From JBDREC01 sp043820105 [NCBI: Pseudomonadota bacterium] (GTDB taxonomy: Bacteria; Bdellovibrionota_F; JAHFAK01): a stretch of DNA of 64,000 nt. The stretch lies in NCBI GenBank assembly GCA_043820105.1, contig JBDREC010000010.1, forward strand, positions 110,603 to 174,602. Direction: 5' to 3'. Positions 8,678 through 17,966 of this stretch are shown here, piece after piece. Numbering within the stretch: position 1 is the stretch's first letter; each line of letters opens with the position of its first letter. A program made the position numbers and the translations under genes. The notes beneath the pieces are model-generated. The model saw only the letters and a list, made by a program, of their open reading frames with translations. It was not told where the DNA came from and ran no database searches.

Positions 8678-11359
8678 ATGAATTGGCTAAAATCAAAATT
8701 TTCAATTTTCATGTTTCTTTGTATATCTGTTTCTTTGATTTATGTGTCTGAAATTGTGCAACTAACATTAAAAGTTGGTCAAAATTATTACATCCTTAGT
8801 GTCGTTTTATGCATTACAATTTTGGGAATTTACCTGCCTATATTTATTAAAAAACCAGAAAGATTAAAATATTTCATATCATTTGTAGCTTTACTTGCAA
8901 TGGCTACTTATCCCTTTGTTGTAAATCTTGAGCGATTTTTTTATTCTTTTGATCCATATTTTCTTAAAGAAACCCTGGCTTTGATCCTTTTTTTATTTCC
9001 CCTGGCCTTGTCAATAGGGATTTTATTTAAGAAGGACTATTTGAAGGCAAGTTTATTTTTTGGAGTAGGGCTTTTGCTTTCAACTTTACTTGTTTATCTT
9101 CTTGGAATATTTATATGTTTGCTTGTTGGATCTATTGTTAGCTTTGTCCTGTCATTTTTTTTAAAAATCGAAAGTAATCTACATGAACTTGATAAAAAAA
9201 TTTCTAAAAGTTCTTTTAGGCATTTAATTTACTTCTTTGTTTTGGGTTTTATGCTGGCCTTTTATTTTTATGCTATCTTAAAGCTTTCTTTCTTTAGTAC
9301 AAATCAAGGGCTTTTTTCAATTAGCTTATTCATTTCTCTTGGTTTATTTTTGCTTTTCTATTTCACTGGGAAGATTTCCAAGAAAATTGAATTATCTAAC
9401 GATAAGATTCCTTTTCTTCATTTGGCTGGCTTTTTCTATGTTTCTTTTCTTTATCTGGTCTTTTTTCTGTTTTTTCTGTATGATTTTGCTCTAATTAATA
9501 TTGCATATCTTCTGGCAATTCTGTTTATAATATTTTTATTAGGTCCACCCCTTTTCTTATTATTTGCTCCATTATTCATTTTAAATAAAGAAAGAAAAAG
9601 ACCAAGTAAAAGACAGATATCAGCTTTTGCGATTGGATTTTTGCTAGCAATTGTGCTTTCTTCCCAGGTATCAACCTCAGGGCTTAATGTTTACAAGTAT
9701 TTTCTTTTGTACGCTATTTCTAATGCAATAATCTTTGCAATCTATTGTTTGATTAAAAAATTATATCAAAAGCCAGTCTTTATCTTTTCTTTTATTGGAA
9801 TATTCTTTGTGCTTATTCTTAATTATAGTTTTTATTTTTATGACAAGAAAAGTGAATGTTCAAAACACAGTGAAAGTGAAGCCTTGGAAAGCAGCCTAAG
9901 TTATTCAAAAACAATGGAGCTTGCAAATCTCTTTGTTAATTATTCGACAGATATAGATCATAGACAACGCTTTCTTAATGTGCTCCAGGTGGGAGCTTCA
10001 TATGATAACTTTTTTAAAAACTTTATGAAATATGGCTTTTTAAGGTTTGATATACTTGGCTCTGAGTACAATGTTAAAGATGAAGTTAATTCTTTTTTGG
10101 AAACGAAAAAAGTAGATGGTCAAAGAATTAATTCTTATGACTATTCTTTTAGGACCTTTTTGAATTTAAGAAAACAAGATCACGATTATGAATACGATTT
10201 GATCTTATATTTAAACGAAGAAAATAAGATTCTTGATCCTATTAATAATTTTACCATGGAATTCTTATCAAAGACCTGGAAAAGCCTATCAAACAGAGGG
10301 GTTCTTTGTATTAGACTTATGCATAATGAAAATTATAAAAAACTTGCTACTATTTACAGAACTCTAAAAAAACTATATGCAAATGTTTATGTGTTTTCTT
10401 TAATGCCTGACAAATATATAAGCTTTGTGGCTGTGAAATCTTATACGAAAATTGATTTAAATAAGCTTTCAAATGATTTGAAAAACAATAGAAGCCTTAC
10501 AAAAATAATTAATTTGCCAAGTTTACTTGCTTTAAATATTTCAATGAAAGATTTTCCCCCAGAAAAAGGACTGTTGAACCGAAACTCTGATAATTATGCC
10601 TATTCTATATTATTACAGAAAGAATCCTTTAATTATTTAGAACAAAGTTTTTCAACTGATTATTTTGAATCAAGTGAATCAAAGCTTGAAGAGCTTAAAA
10701 TAGAAGCCTTGGAAGAATCTTTCTTGATTTATCATGATAATGAGCGATTCAAAGTTTCATATGAAAAATATAAAAATAATTTTAGCCAATCCCAGAGGCT
10801 CTGTTTGCAGGGATTGGATTATCTGTACATAAATGACCAAAACCTTGCATATAAATCTTTTATTGATGGTATTACTTTAGATCCAAATAATCTTGTTTGC
10901 TATAATGGCTTATATAATTTTGGAGTAGAAAATGATAAAACAAAAGATATTGCAAGATTTTATAAAAAAATATCAGGGCGAGTGCATCAGGTCAAAGTTA
11001 TAAGTGAAATCGTTAAAGTAATGTATTATGCAAATGATATTAGTCTTTTAAGCACATCAGATCCAGTTTATATTGATACTAGTGACCCCTATGAATATAA
11101 AAGAATCCTTATATACCGGCTGGGATTTTTTATGAAAAATACTCATTTAATAGAATCTACTGAACAACTTGAAAGGCTATATGGCTATCTTGTTGATGAT
11201 CTGGAATCTTTATATAAAAATGATGAAGAAAAATCCAGATTCTATTTTATTATGGGTTCCATTGCTAATTATTTGGGTCAGGAAGAACAAGCAAAAGACT
11301 TTTTCAAAAAATCATTAAAAAGCTGTGGGGGGTCTAGTTGTTCAGCGGGGTGCCATTAG
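8678..11359 (+). CDS. Polytopic membrane protein fused to spermidine-synthase-like and TPR regions
   Basis: The ATG at 8678, eight nt after AAAAAAGG, is preferred over a TTG 60 nt upstream that lacks a binding site. Residues about 8-410 contain roughly a dozen hydrophobic spans. Residues about 430-620 resemble the Rossmann methyltransferase fold of fused spermidine-synthase-like membrane proteins (FLNVLQVGASYD; YDLILYLNEENKI; LSKTWKSLSNRGVLCIRL). The glycine-rich AdoMet loop and acidic residues are eroded, so catalysis is doubtful. The last 200 residues are TPR-like (YKSFIDGITLDPNNLVCYNG; QAKDFFKKSLKS). The protein ends with a cysteine-rich tail, CGGSSCSAGCH. It stands alone in its strand. 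Role unknown; a membrane-anchored assembly or scaffold function is a guess. Confidence 0.65.
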   Translation: MNWLKSKFSIFMFLCISVSLIYVSEIVQLTLKVGQNYYILSVVLCITILGIYLPIFIKKPERLKYFISFVALLAMATYPFVVNLERFFYSFDPYFLKETLALILFLFPLALSIGILFKKDYLKASLFFGVGLLLSTLLVYLLGIFICLLVGSIVSFVLSFFLKIESNLHELDKKISKSSFRHLIYFFVLGFMLAFYFYAILKLSFFSTNQGLFSISLFISLGLFLLFYFTGKISKKIELSNDKIPFLHLAGFFYVSFLYLVFFLFFLYDFALINIAYLLAILFIIFLLGPPLFLLFAPLFILNKERKRPSKRQISAFAIGFLLAIVLSSQVSTSGLNVYKYFLLYAISNAIIFAIYCLIKKLYQKPVFIFSFIGIFFVLILNYSFYFYDKKSECSKHSESEALESSLSYSKTMELANLFVNYSTDIDHRQRFLNVLQVGASYDNFFKNFMKYGFLRFDILGSEYNVKDEVNSFLETKKVDGQRINSYDYSFRTFLNLRKQDHDYEYDLILYLNEENKILDPINNFTMEFLSKTWKSLSNRGVLCIRLMHNENYKKLATIYRTLKKLYANVYVFSLMPDKYISFVAVKSYTKIDLNKLSNDLKNNRSLTKIINLPSLLALNISMKDFPPEKGLLNRNSDNYAYSILLQKESFNYLEQSFSTDYFESSESKLEELKIEALEESFLIYHDNERFKVSYEKYKNNFSQSQRLCLQGLDYLYINDQNLAYKSFIDGITLDPNNLVCYNGLYNFGVENDKTKDIARFYKKISGRVHQVKVISEIVKVMYYANDISLLSTSDPVYIDTSDPYEYKRILIYRLGFFMKNTHLIESTEQLERLYGYLVDDLESLYKNDEEKSRFYFIMGSIANYLGQEEQAKDFFKKSLKSCGGSSCSAGCH

Positions 11360-11366
11360 GTCAAGT

Positions 11367-11398
11367 GCGCAAGGGAACAAGGAGAGTGGGAGAGTGGA
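11367..11398. repeat. Short tandem repeat, AAGGGAAC/GAGAGTGG type
   Basis: AAGGGAACAAGGAGAGTGGG and AGAGTGG repeat purine-rich 7-8 nt units between the convergent genes ending at 11359 and 11423. The unit is the complement of the TGTTCCCT repeats at 13482 and 15931. Confidence 0.5.
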
Positions 11399-11422
11399 TT
11401 TTACTATCAATATGCCCAGGGA

Positions 11423-12334
11423 TTATGTTTGATTTGATTTAAGTATTTTAATTATTATTGTACTTACATCTAAAATTGATTCAGCATCATTAAAGACATC
11501 TGCTTTTTTTCCAACTGCTAATAATGGGACTTTGTTTTCAGTGTGAGCCCCGTGAGAGAAGTCTTCTAGGTTTCCATGGTCTGAGCTAATAACAAGTGTT
11601 GTGTTGTTATCCATATTATTAATGATAGATCCTAGAAAATAATCAATGATTGTTATAAATCTGGATGCTTTTTTGACATCTCTTTTATGTCCGATTAAAT
11701 CAGACATAAATGATTCAAACAAGACTAAATCGAATTCTTTGGAAAGCTTGCAAATTCTTTCACCTGCGTTTGTTGGGCTAACAAAAGCTGCTTTTTTATC
11801 ATTTGTTTTATTTAAAAAATAATTTGTAATATCCCAATAAACAGCTGAGCCCATTCGCAAGTCATGGATTGTTCTAAATGGTAAATTAGCTGCCATTACC
11901 GAAACAGTAGTTGCAGAATGTGAAACCACCCCTTCTTTAATTAATTTATTATACCGTTTTAGGTCATAAGCATTTGCAAAAGTTGCTTTTAAACCAAGAT
12001 CAATTACTTGCTTAAGGATATTTTTTTCTTTTAATATCTTTTTTAAGGTTTCATTTGGATAAGCAGTAAGATGATGACCAAGGATTTTCGCGACGTTAAC
12101 TCCCGTGAACAAAGCAGTTTGACCAGTAGCACTTTGAGGGATTCCTTCAACATCTAAAGAAGCGTCAATTCCTTTAAATACTAAATTCTTTTTATTAACT
12201 TTTGTGGAAGCTATAAATGGTCCATCTAGCAGTTTGTCGAGGTTTGGAGTTGGATACTTGAAGAAAGGATTTAAGTCATTAGCGTCGCCTAGTCCAATTC
12301 CATCCAGAAATATAAAAATAATCTTATTCTTCAT
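11423..12334 (-). CDS. Alkaline-phosphatase-superfamily metalloenzyme, phosphoglycerate-mutase-like
   Basis: The protein carries the metal-binding motifs of the superfamily that includes cofactor-independent phosphoglycerate mutase. These are FLDGIGLG (Asp10) at the N-terminus, QSATGQTALFTG with the nucleophilic Ser/Thr at about residue 66, DLIGHKRD, SDHGNLED and HTENKVPLL. At 303 residues it is much shorter than true iPGM (about 510), lacking the inserted phosphotransferase domain, and matches the small family usually annotated as metalloenzyme or peptidase domain protein. A phosphoryl-transfer or phosphatase reaction is expected; the substrate is unknown. It lies downstream of the DUF362 gene on the same strand, separated by an AATTTTG repeat array. 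Confidence 0.8.
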   Translation of the reverse strand: MKNKIIFIFLDGIGLGDANDLNPFFKYPTPNLDKLLDGPFIASTKVNKKNLVFKGIDASLDVEGIPQSATGQTALFTGVNVAKILGHHLTAYPNETLKKILKEKNILKQVIDLGLKATFANAYDLKRYNKLIKEGVVSHSATTVSVMAANLPFRTIHDLRMGSAVYWDITNYFLNKTNDKKAAFVSPTNAGERICKLSKEFDLVLFESFMSDLIGHKRDVKKASRFITIIDYFLGSIINNMDNNTTLVISSDHGNLEDFSHGAHTENKVPLLAVGKKADVFNDAESILDVSTIIIKILKSNQT

Positions 12335-12350
12335 AAATAATTTTATCTTA

Positions 12351-12384
12351 AAATTTTGAATTTTGAATTTTGAATTTTGAATTA
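12351..12384. repeat. Heptamer tandem repeat AATTTTG
   Basis: The unit AATTTTG (read AAATTTTGAATTTTGAATTT) repeats four times, filling the gap between the metalloenzyme gene and the DUF362 gene. Confidence 0.85.
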
Positions 12385-12387
12385 ATT

Positions 12388-13476
12388 CTATTCTTCATAT
12401 TCTTCAAATAATTTTCCCCACTTTGTATTCTTTCTAACTTCTGCTTGTATCTGCTTACCCTTTAGTGGCCACCAGATGTTGTCATGGTAGAAGAAGGATC
12501 CAAAGACAAAGAAATAAACAAGAGGTGTGTGAAATAAAAGTTTTTGAAAAACCTTTAAAGGACTAAACCAAAAAACATCTCCAATTGTTGATGCAAAATT
12601 ATCGCCAACTGAAAAACCAAAATTAACGTTTGAAATATCTTCACCAATTATTTCTATGTCTTCAGGCTTGCCTGTGCCAAGGCCATCTTCATGGGCCATT
12701 TTAATGTAAGGAATAGTCATTGGGTCAAAGCCCATCATTTTAGCTGCTACAGCGTCAATAGCAACAGAGTCTGCGCTTGCTAGCATATAATCTTTTTCAA
12801 CTGGAATCATTGTTCTTGGGCCAGGGCCAGACCCGCAGATGGTTCCATCTTTAACTGTAAATATTCCTGAATGTATTTCTTTTTGAATGGCGAGTAAATC
12901 AACTAAAGTTTCATGAATCACAGAATGAGTATAATGTCTTTTAGTATTTAATAAACCGCCAAAAGCATTTTTCATGGCCCCTGTAGTTGTTGTATAAATA
13001 TGTGTTTTAACAGTTGGAAGATGTAAAATATTTTTATCAAAGAAATACTCAGGAATTTTAATTCCGCATTGGAATATTTTATCAAGAGCTCTCATTTTTG
13101 CTTTTGGTTTATATTCAACCCATTTGATGTGATCTTCATTAAAATTATAAAGTTCTTCTATGTTGTGCTTTTCATAAATCTTTTTTAAGCGACACAATTT
13201 GCCACCTTTAAAAGGGTCTGTAACAACAGTATTGTTATGGACTGCAACCACATCTTTAAAACCATTTTCTTTTAACGAATTAATTGTGCCTTCTAGCTGC
13301 CAGGGTGTTGTATTGGCTGATAAATAAGGCATATGCCAGGAAATGTTATCTTTTAAAATAGTGGTTTTTGTTTTATCAAATTCCTCATTAATGCCAGCTT
13401 CACGCATTATTTTATCAATGTCTTGATTAATGTTTTCAGGACTTGTTTTAATTAAAGCAACTTTTGATTTCGCCAT
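12388..13476 (-). CDS. DUF362 domain-containing protein
   Basis: The sequence follows the DUF362 pattern: an N-terminal KVALIKTSPENI segment, HMPYLSANTTPWQLEGTI, PTVKTHIYTTTTGAMKNAFG at about residue 150 and DSVAIDAVAAKMMGFDP at about 245. There is no ferredoxin extension, unlike some relatives. DUF362 proteins are widespread in anaerobes and their reaction is not established. Two adjacent ATGs exist (13479 and 13476); the second has the better distance to AAGGAG. The protein is predicted soluble; a hydrophobic patch near the C-terminus (FHTPLVYFFVFGSFFYH) may touch the membrane. It follows the fcl gene in the same direction after an octamer repeat array. Confidence 0.85.
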   Translation of the reverse strand: MAKSKVALIKTSPENINQDIDKIMREAGINEEFDKTKTTILKDNISWHMPYLSANTTPWQLEGTINSLKENGFKDVVAVHNNTVVTDPFKGGKLCRLKKIYEKHNIEELYNFNEDHIKWVEYKPKAKMRALDKIFQCGIKIPEYFFDKNILHLPTVKTHIYTTTTGAMKNAFGGLLNTKRHYTHSVIHETLVDLLAIQKEIHSGIFTVKDGTICGSGPGPRTMIPVEKDYMLASADSVAIDAVAAKMMGFDPMTIPYIKMAHEDGLGTGKPEDIEIIGEDISNVNFGFSVGDNFASTIGDVFWFSPLKVFQKLLFHTPLVYFFVFGSFFYHDNIWWPLKGKQIQAEVRKNTKWGKLFEEYEE

Positions 13477-13481
13477 CATTT

Positions 13482-13542
13482 CTCCTTGTTCTCTTGTTCC
13501 CTTGTTCTCGTGTTCCCTTGTTCCCTTGCGCTCTTGTTCCCT
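13482..13542. repeat. Octamer tandem repeat TGTTCCCT
   Basis: About seven degenerate copies of TGTTCCCT/TGTTCTCG fill the entire gap between the DUF362 gene and fcl. A related stretch occurs at 15931-15970, and its complement at 11367-11398. Confidence 0.8.
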
Positions 13543-14586
13543 TTATACGCAATAAGCCTCATAAGCCTTCTTAATTCCCTCTTTAAGGTTATGTCTAGCC
13601 TTCCAGCCAAGACTATTTATTTTACTGGTATCAAGAAGCTTTTTTGGTGTTCCATCTGGTTTTGTTTTGTCCCACTTTATTTGGCCATTATATTCAACAA
13701 TATTTTTTACAGTGCTAGCTAGCTCTGCAATTGTAATGTCCTTGCCATAGCCAACATTAATTATTTCGTTTATGTCAGATGAATTGTAATTGTTTAATAA
13801 AAATAATACTGCTTCTGCTAAATCTTCGGAAAATAAAAATTCCCTATAAGGACAACCTGTTCCCCAAAGCATTATATGATCCTTGAAGATTCCAAAAGAA
13901 GCTAGCAGTTCAATGAAATAATTGTCATCACCATTTTCTTTAATATCTTTCATTGGGTGCTTAATGAAATCATTTCTTATAGCATCAAAGTCATTATTTA
14001 AAAGAAAATTGCCAAGGTGAAGTTTTCTTATAATTGCAGGTAGCACATGGGAGGTGTTAAGGTTATAATTATCAAAAGGACCAAATAAATTTGTTGGCAT
14101 TAACGATATGTAGTTAGTGCCATATTGTTCATTATAATACCGGCACATTTTAATAGCAGCAATTTTAGCAATTGCATAGGGTTCATTTGTTGGTTCAAGT
14201 AAATCTGTAAGCAAGTATTCTTCTTTTAAAGGTTGAGGAGCAAGCTTTGGATAAATACAAGATGAGCCAAGATTTAAAAGTTTTTTAACTCCAAATTTAT
14301 AAGAACTATTGATGACATTAGCAGCAATCATTAAATTGTCATATATGAATTCGGCCTTATATGTATTGTTAGCAAGGATTCCGCCAACTTTAGCTGCAGC
14401 TAAAATAACATACTCAGGTTTTTCTACAGCAAAAAAAGCTTCACACTCATCTTGTCGCCTAAGATCAAGATCTGAAATGTTTTTATAAACAATCTTTTCA
14501 AAGCCAGATTCTTTCAGCTTCTTAAAAATTGCAGATCCAACTAACCCATCATGTCCAGCCAGGTATATTTTAGAGTTTTTGTGCAT
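13543..14586 (-). CDS. fcl: GDP-L-fucose synthase
   Basis: This is the epimerase/reductase that turns GDP-4-keto-6-deoxy-mannose into GDP-L-fucose, using NADPH. The short-chain dehydrogenase fold shows the nucleotide motif GHDGLVGSAI (residues 11-20). LNLGSSCIYPKLAPQPLKEE carries the catalytic serine, and YAIAKIAA supplies the Tyr-x-x-x-Lys pair. LWGTGCPYREFLFSEDLAEA is the usual C-terminal signature. At 347 residues it is slightly longer than the usual 310-320; an insertion at about 205-235 (FIKHPMKDIKENGDDN) accounts for this. It lies downstream of gmd on the same strand, so the two consecutive steps are encoded side by side. The product probably feeds surface polysaccharide. Confidence 0.93.
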   Translation of the reverse strand: MHKNSKIYLAGHDGLVGSAIFKKLKESGFEKIVYKNISDLDLRRQDECEAFFAVEKPEYVILAAAKVGGILANNTYKAEFIYDNLMIAANVINSSYKFGVKKLLNLGSSCIYPKLAPQPLKEEYLLTDLLEPTNEPYAIAKIAAIKMCRYYNEQYGTNYISLMPTNLFGPFDNYNLNTSHVLPAIIRKLHLGNFLLNNDFDAIRNDFIKHPMKDIKENGDDNYFIELLASFGIFKDHIMLWGTGCPYREFLFSEDLAEAVLFLLNNYNSSDINEIINVGYGKDITIAELASTVKNIVEYNGQIKWDKTKPDGTPKKLLDTSKINSLGWKARHNLKEGIKKAYEAYCV

Positions 14587-14606
14587 TTATACTCCAAGTA
14601 TTAAAT

Positions 14607-14633
14607 GGGATCCTGAAACAAGTTCAGGATGAC
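14607..14633. repeat. REP-like palindromic element, copy 2
   Basis: GGGATCCTGAAACAAGTTCA followed by GGATGAC forms a TCCTGAA/TTCAGGA stem. It lies between fcl and gmd. It is the best-paired of the three copies. Confidence 0.75.
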
Positions 14634-14644
14634 GATATCGCAAT

Positions 14645-14682
14645 TTACTTACCACTTACAGCTTACCACTTACCACTTACTC
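14645..14682. repeat. Heptamer tandem repeat TTACCAC/TTACAGC
   Basis: Five copies of the heptamer TTACCAC (one as TTACAGC) run up to the gmd stop codon. The same heptamer family returns inside the microcompartment operon at 24632 and 28846. Confidence 0.8.
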
Positions 14683-15853
14683 AACAGTTCTCCTGGATAT
14701 TCTCATACAAGGCAAAGTCATGATTTGTATAATGAAAGCCTTTGTCTTTTGAAACATTAATTCCTTCGCCAATTGGTTGCATACGTAGTGTTTTAATATC
14801 GTAATCAACCATTATCTTTACTAGCTCATGAAATTTAACTTTTGGTTCCCAGCCAAGCTTTTCTTTTGATTTTGAAATGTCGGCCATTAAATAGTCAACT
14901 TCAGTTGGTCTGAAATATCTAGGATCAATTTCTAAAATTACACTTCCAACTTGTAGGCTGTGCTTTGGATTTATTTTATTAAGAATGCTTTCATTAATTC
15001 CCGAAATAATACCTTGTTCAGCTTCATTTTTGCCTTCAAACCTTATGTCAACTCCACAGTATTTAAAAGCTGTGGTTACAAAATCGCGAACAGAATGAGA
15101 TTCACCTGTACCAACTACATAATCATCTGGTGTGTCTTGCTGAAGCATTAGCCACATCTGCTCAATATAATCAGGAGCAAAACCCCAATCTCTCTTTGAA
15201 TCCATGTTTCCAAGAAATATTTTTTGTTGATCTCCTGCAATTATATGTGCAACAGCGCGAGTAATTTTTCTGGTTACAAAAGTTTCACCACGACGTGGAG
15301 ATTCATGGTTAAATAAAATGCCATTACAAGCAAAAATATCATAAGCTTCTCTATAATTAACTACCATCCAATAAGAATAGATTTTTGCAGCAGCATATGG
15401 TGATCTTGGATAGAAAACAGTGTTTTCGTTTTGTGGAGGAGGACTAGCTCCAAACATTTCTGAAGACGAAGCTTGATACAACTTGGATTTGGCTCCACTT
15501 CTTCTTATTGCTTCTAAAATTCTAGTTGTAGCAAGGCCTGTAATATTTCCTGTAAATTCTGGCATATCAAATGAAACCCGAACATGAGATTGTGCTCCAA
15601 GATGATAAATTTCATTAGGTTGAATTTTGGAAATTAACTCTGTAATTAGGCCAGGATCCGAAAGATCTCCATAATGCAAGAAAAGGTTTCTGTTTTGTTT
15701 GTGAGGATCAACGTAAATATGATCTATTCTATTTGTATTAAAGGTCGAAGCTCTTCTAATGATCCCATGAACCTCATAGCCCTTTGAAATTAAAAATTCA
15801 GCTAAATAAGAGCCATCTTGCCCAGTAATTCCAGTAATCAAAGCTTTTTGCAT
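14681..15853 (-). CDS. gmd: GDP-mannose 4,6-dehydratase
   Basis: Gmd converts GDP-D-mannose to GDP-4-keto-6-deoxy-D-mannose, the first step to GDP-L-fucose. The sequence opens with [18 protein letters not shown] (NADP-binding loop). It contains [27 protein letters not shown], the catalytic region [15 protein letters not shown] and [11 protein letters not shown] (Tyr-x-x-x-Lys). [17 protein letters not shown] and [14 protein letters not shown] are hallmarks of the family. Length (390) is slightly above the usual 345-375 because of a C-terminal extension ([20 protein letters not shown]). It is the first gene of the gmd-fcl-DUF362 run on the minus strand. Confidence 0.95.
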   Translation of the reverse strand: MQKALITGITGQDGSYLAEFLISKGYEVHGIIRRASTFNTNRIDHIYVDPHKQNRNLFLHYGDLSDPGLITELISKIQPNEIYHLGAQSHVRVSFDMPEFTGNITGLATTRILEAIRRSGAKSKLYQASSSEMFGASPPPQNENTVFYPRSPYAAAKIYSYWMVVNYREAYDIFACNGILFNHESPRRGETFVTRKITRAVAHIIAGDQQKIFLGNMDSKRDWGFAPDYIEQMWLMLQQDTPDDYVVGTGESHSVRDFVTTAFKYCGVDIRFEGKNEAEQGIISGINESILNKINPKHSLQVGSVILEIDPRYFRPTEVDYLMADISKSKEKLGWEPKVKFHELVKIMVDYDIKTLRMQPIGEGINVSKDKGFHYTNHDFALYENIQENC

Positions 15854-15930
15854 TTTAAAATTCCTTAATTAATTATCAAAAGCGAATCAATTAAGTATCT
15901 TTTAATAAAATATATTTCAAGTATATTTTA

Positions 15931-15970
15931 CATGTTCCCTTGTTCCCATGTTATCTTGTTCTCTTATTTG
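15931..15970. repeat. Octamer repeat TGTTCCCT, second array
   Basis: Degenerate copies (TGTTCCCT, TGTTCCCA, TGTTATCT, TGTTCTCT) end directly at the -35 box of the promoter at 15971. They lie between the divergent gmd and ArsA operons. Confidence 0.65.
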
Positions 15971-15999
15971 TTGACAGCTATATTGGAGCATTTTATACC
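15971..15999 (+). promoter_or_regulatory. Candidate sigma70 promoter giving a leaderless ArsA mRNA
   Basis: A perfect TTGACA (15971-15976), a 17-nt spacer and TATACC (15994-15999) place the expected transcription start at about 16005-16007. The ArsA start codon is at 16006, so the mRNA would have virtually no 5' leader. There is indeed no ribosome binding site at a useful distance (CCACCCCC precedes the ATG). Confidence 0.5.
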
Positions 16000-16005
16000 A
16001 CCCCC

Positions 16006-16890
16006 ATGTACGACCTAATCAAAGACAAAAAGCTAATATTTGTAACAGGCAAAGGTGGTGTAGGTAAAACTACAATTACTTGTGCTTTAGCTATGGGTTT
16101 AGCAAATCAGGGCAAAAAAGTGCTTGCAGCTGAAGTAAGCTCTGACCATAAGCTTAAAAGAATTTATGAAAATGCTTTAAAAGAAGAAAGTCTGCCCTTT
16201 GATGTAATGAATATTGATTATAAAGAGGCACTTGCTGATTATATTTTAACTCAAGTTAAGATTGGTCTGCTTCGAAATATGATTGTTTCAAATAAAATAT
16301 TAAAATATTTTTTTGATATGGCTCCTGGGGTTTATGAAGTGATGGTTTTGTATCGCTTAATGAATTTATGTAAAGAATCCAAATATGATCATATAATTTT
16401 TGATTCACCAGCCTTTGGGCATGGGCTTGCTTTATTGCGAGCACCAAATATTTTAAGAAAATTTATTAAGCTTGGACCCTTAAAGACACTTCTTGATAAC
16501 GTCACTTCTTCAATTTATTCGGAATCATCAGGCCTTGTTTTTGTTACTTTGTCTAAAAAAACTCCAATTGAAGAGACAATTGATTTTTACCATCAATTTC
16601 AAAATGAAAAGATTATTCCACTAACATCAGTTGTGGCGAATTTAATCTATCCTGAAATAAATGGCAGAAATAATGGAGATAGCCAAAATCTGAGTTTCTC
16701 TAAAAATGAGCTGGATATCTTGAAATTTTTCAAGAAAATAAGCAAAGATAGGCTTAAAAATCAAAAGGAACAAATTGAATTTTTAGAATCTCAAATTGAA
16801 GCAAAGGTCTTTAAAGCATCTTTTACATCAGAATCTGTTTTTAAATATTTTGGAATGAAAAGAATTGCTGCTGAGGTGCTTGGCCTGTGA
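16006..16890 (+). CDS. ArsA/Get3-family ATPase, first of a tandem pair
   Basis: The ATG at 16006 begins immediately before the P-loop region and matches the promoter; an upstream TTG at 15940 would translate the octamer repeat. The deviant Walker A motif GKGGVGKTT occupies residues 15-23, and DHIIFDSPAFGHGLALLRAP resembles the switch region of ArsA-type ATPases. ArsA/Get3 proteins are ATP-driven dimers that move arsenite or tail-anchored proteins, but paired ArsA-like ATPases in bacteria mostly have no known task. No arsenite transporter or metalloregulator lies nearby. The gene overlaps the next by GTGA. The operon context (peptidase, radical SAM enzyme) hints at a role in maturation or targeting of a modified protein or peptide; that is inference. 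Confidence 0.8.
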   Translation: MYDLIKDKKLIFVTGKGGVGKTTITCALAMGLANQGKKVLAAEVSSDHKLKRIYENALKEESLPFDVMNIDYKEALADYILTQVKIGLLRNMIVSNKILKYFFDMAPGVYEVMVLYRLMNLCKESKYDHIIFDSPAFGHGLALLRAPNILRKFIKLGPLKTLLDNVTSSIYSESSGLVFVTLSKKTPIEETIDFYHQFQNEKIIPLTSVVANLIYPEINGRNNGDSQNLSFSKNELDILKFFKKISKDRLKNQKEQIEFLESQIEAKVFKASFTSESVFKYFGMKRIAAEVLGL

Positions 16891-17966
16891 TTAATTATAA
16901 TAAAAAAATTTATGTTTGCTTAGGAACTGGAGGTGTTGGGAAAACAACACTTTCTTGTGCTCTGGGATATTCAATTGCTAGTTTGGGAAAAAAGGTTTTA
17001 GTTATCACAGTAGATCCTGCTAAAAGACTAGCTAGTTCTTTGGGGCTTGAGTCCTTATCTGATTCACCCAAAATTATCAGGCGTTTTACTGAAACTAACG
17101 GTGAGTTATCTGCCCTAATGCCAGATACTAAAACAATATTTGATAAACTTGTTAATAAATATGCCCCAAATAAAAACATTGCCACGCGTATAATGTCCAA
17201 TCAGTTTTATGAACATATTTCTACTACCTTAGCAGGAAGTCATGAATATATGTGTGTTGAAAAGCTTTATGAAGTTATTTCTCAAAATAAATATGACACG
17301 ATAATTCTTGATACTCCTCCTTCTAATAATGTTATGGCTTTTTTAGAAGCCCCAAAGAGGATGGTTGATTTTTGTAATGATACAATTTTCAAATGGTTTG
17401 TGCGTCCATATAAAATCATAGGAAGATCAAGTTTCAAGCTTATTAAAAAATCATCAGATGTTGCGATTTCTCTATTGCAAAAGCTTACAGGGGTTGAATT
17501 TTTAATGGATCTATCTGAATTCTTTTTTAATTTTAATGAAATGTATAAAGGAATAAGACAAAGAGCTTCTGATGTAAATGAGCTGATTTTTAGTGATGAT
17601 GTTACTTATTTTATAGTTTCAGGTTCAGATGCTGAGCAACTTAATGAAACCAAACGATTTATTAATGATCTTGGAAAAAATAAAATTAAAATTAGCGGTA
17701 TCTTTTTTAATAAAATTCATAATGAATTTATTTCAAAACCACAATTAGAATTAAATGGACGTGCAAAAAAAGCTTCAAGCTATATGAAAAAGCTTATTGA
17801 AAATTATCATTTTTATGAGTATATCCATTCAAACAGTAAAAATAATATTGAAAAATTTCTGTCTCAATTTGATGCTGAAATGCCAAATATGCAAATCCCA
17901 TATTTGGACATAGATATTCATAATGAAGCAGGAATTGAGAAACTTGCGGAAGTGATAAAAATATGA
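16887..17966 (+). CDS. ArsA/Get3-family ATPase, second of a tandem pair
   Basis: This 359-residue protein starts at GTG, overlapping the stop of its partner. It has the deviant Walker A GTGGVGKTT (residues 13-21), the nucleotide-dimer segment VITVDPAKRLASSLGL typical of ArsA (DPA motif) and the switch-like YDTIILDTPPSNNVMAFLEAP. It resembles the first ATPase in layout but differs widely in sequence, as expected for a heteromeric pair. Its C-terminal half contains ELNGRAKKASSYMKKLIENYH and a long helical region. No metal-binding cysteine triad of true ArsA is evident. It overlaps the peptidase gene by ATGA, so synthesis of the four products is likely coupled. Confidence 0.85.
   Translation: MINYNKKIYVCLGTGGVGKTTLSCALGYSIASLGKKVLVITVDPAKRLASSLGLESLSDSPKIIRRFTETNGELSALMPDTKTIFDKLVNKYAPNKNIATRIMSNQFYEHISTTLAGSHEYMCVEKLYEVISQNKYDTIILDTPPSNNVMAFLEAPKRMVDFCNDTIFKWFVRPYKIIGRSSFKLIKKSSDVAISLLQKLTGVEFLMDLSEFFFNFNEMYKGIRQRASDVNELIFSDDVTYFIVSGSDAEQLNETKRFINDLGKNKIKISGIFFNKIHNEFISKPQLELNGRAKKASSYMKKLIENYHFYEYIHSNSKNNIEKFLSQFDAEMPNMQIPYLDIDIHNEAGIEKLAEVIKI

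Noticed and set aside
15940-16005. N-terminal extension of the first ArsA ATPase from TTG at 15940
   Set aside because: It would translate the octamer repeat and the promoter, and the family starts just before the P-loop.
16006-17966. Arsenite resistance operon
   Set aside because: No ArsB/Acr3 transporter, ArsR regulator or arsenate reductase is nearby, and the arsenite-binding cysteine set of ArsA is not evident.
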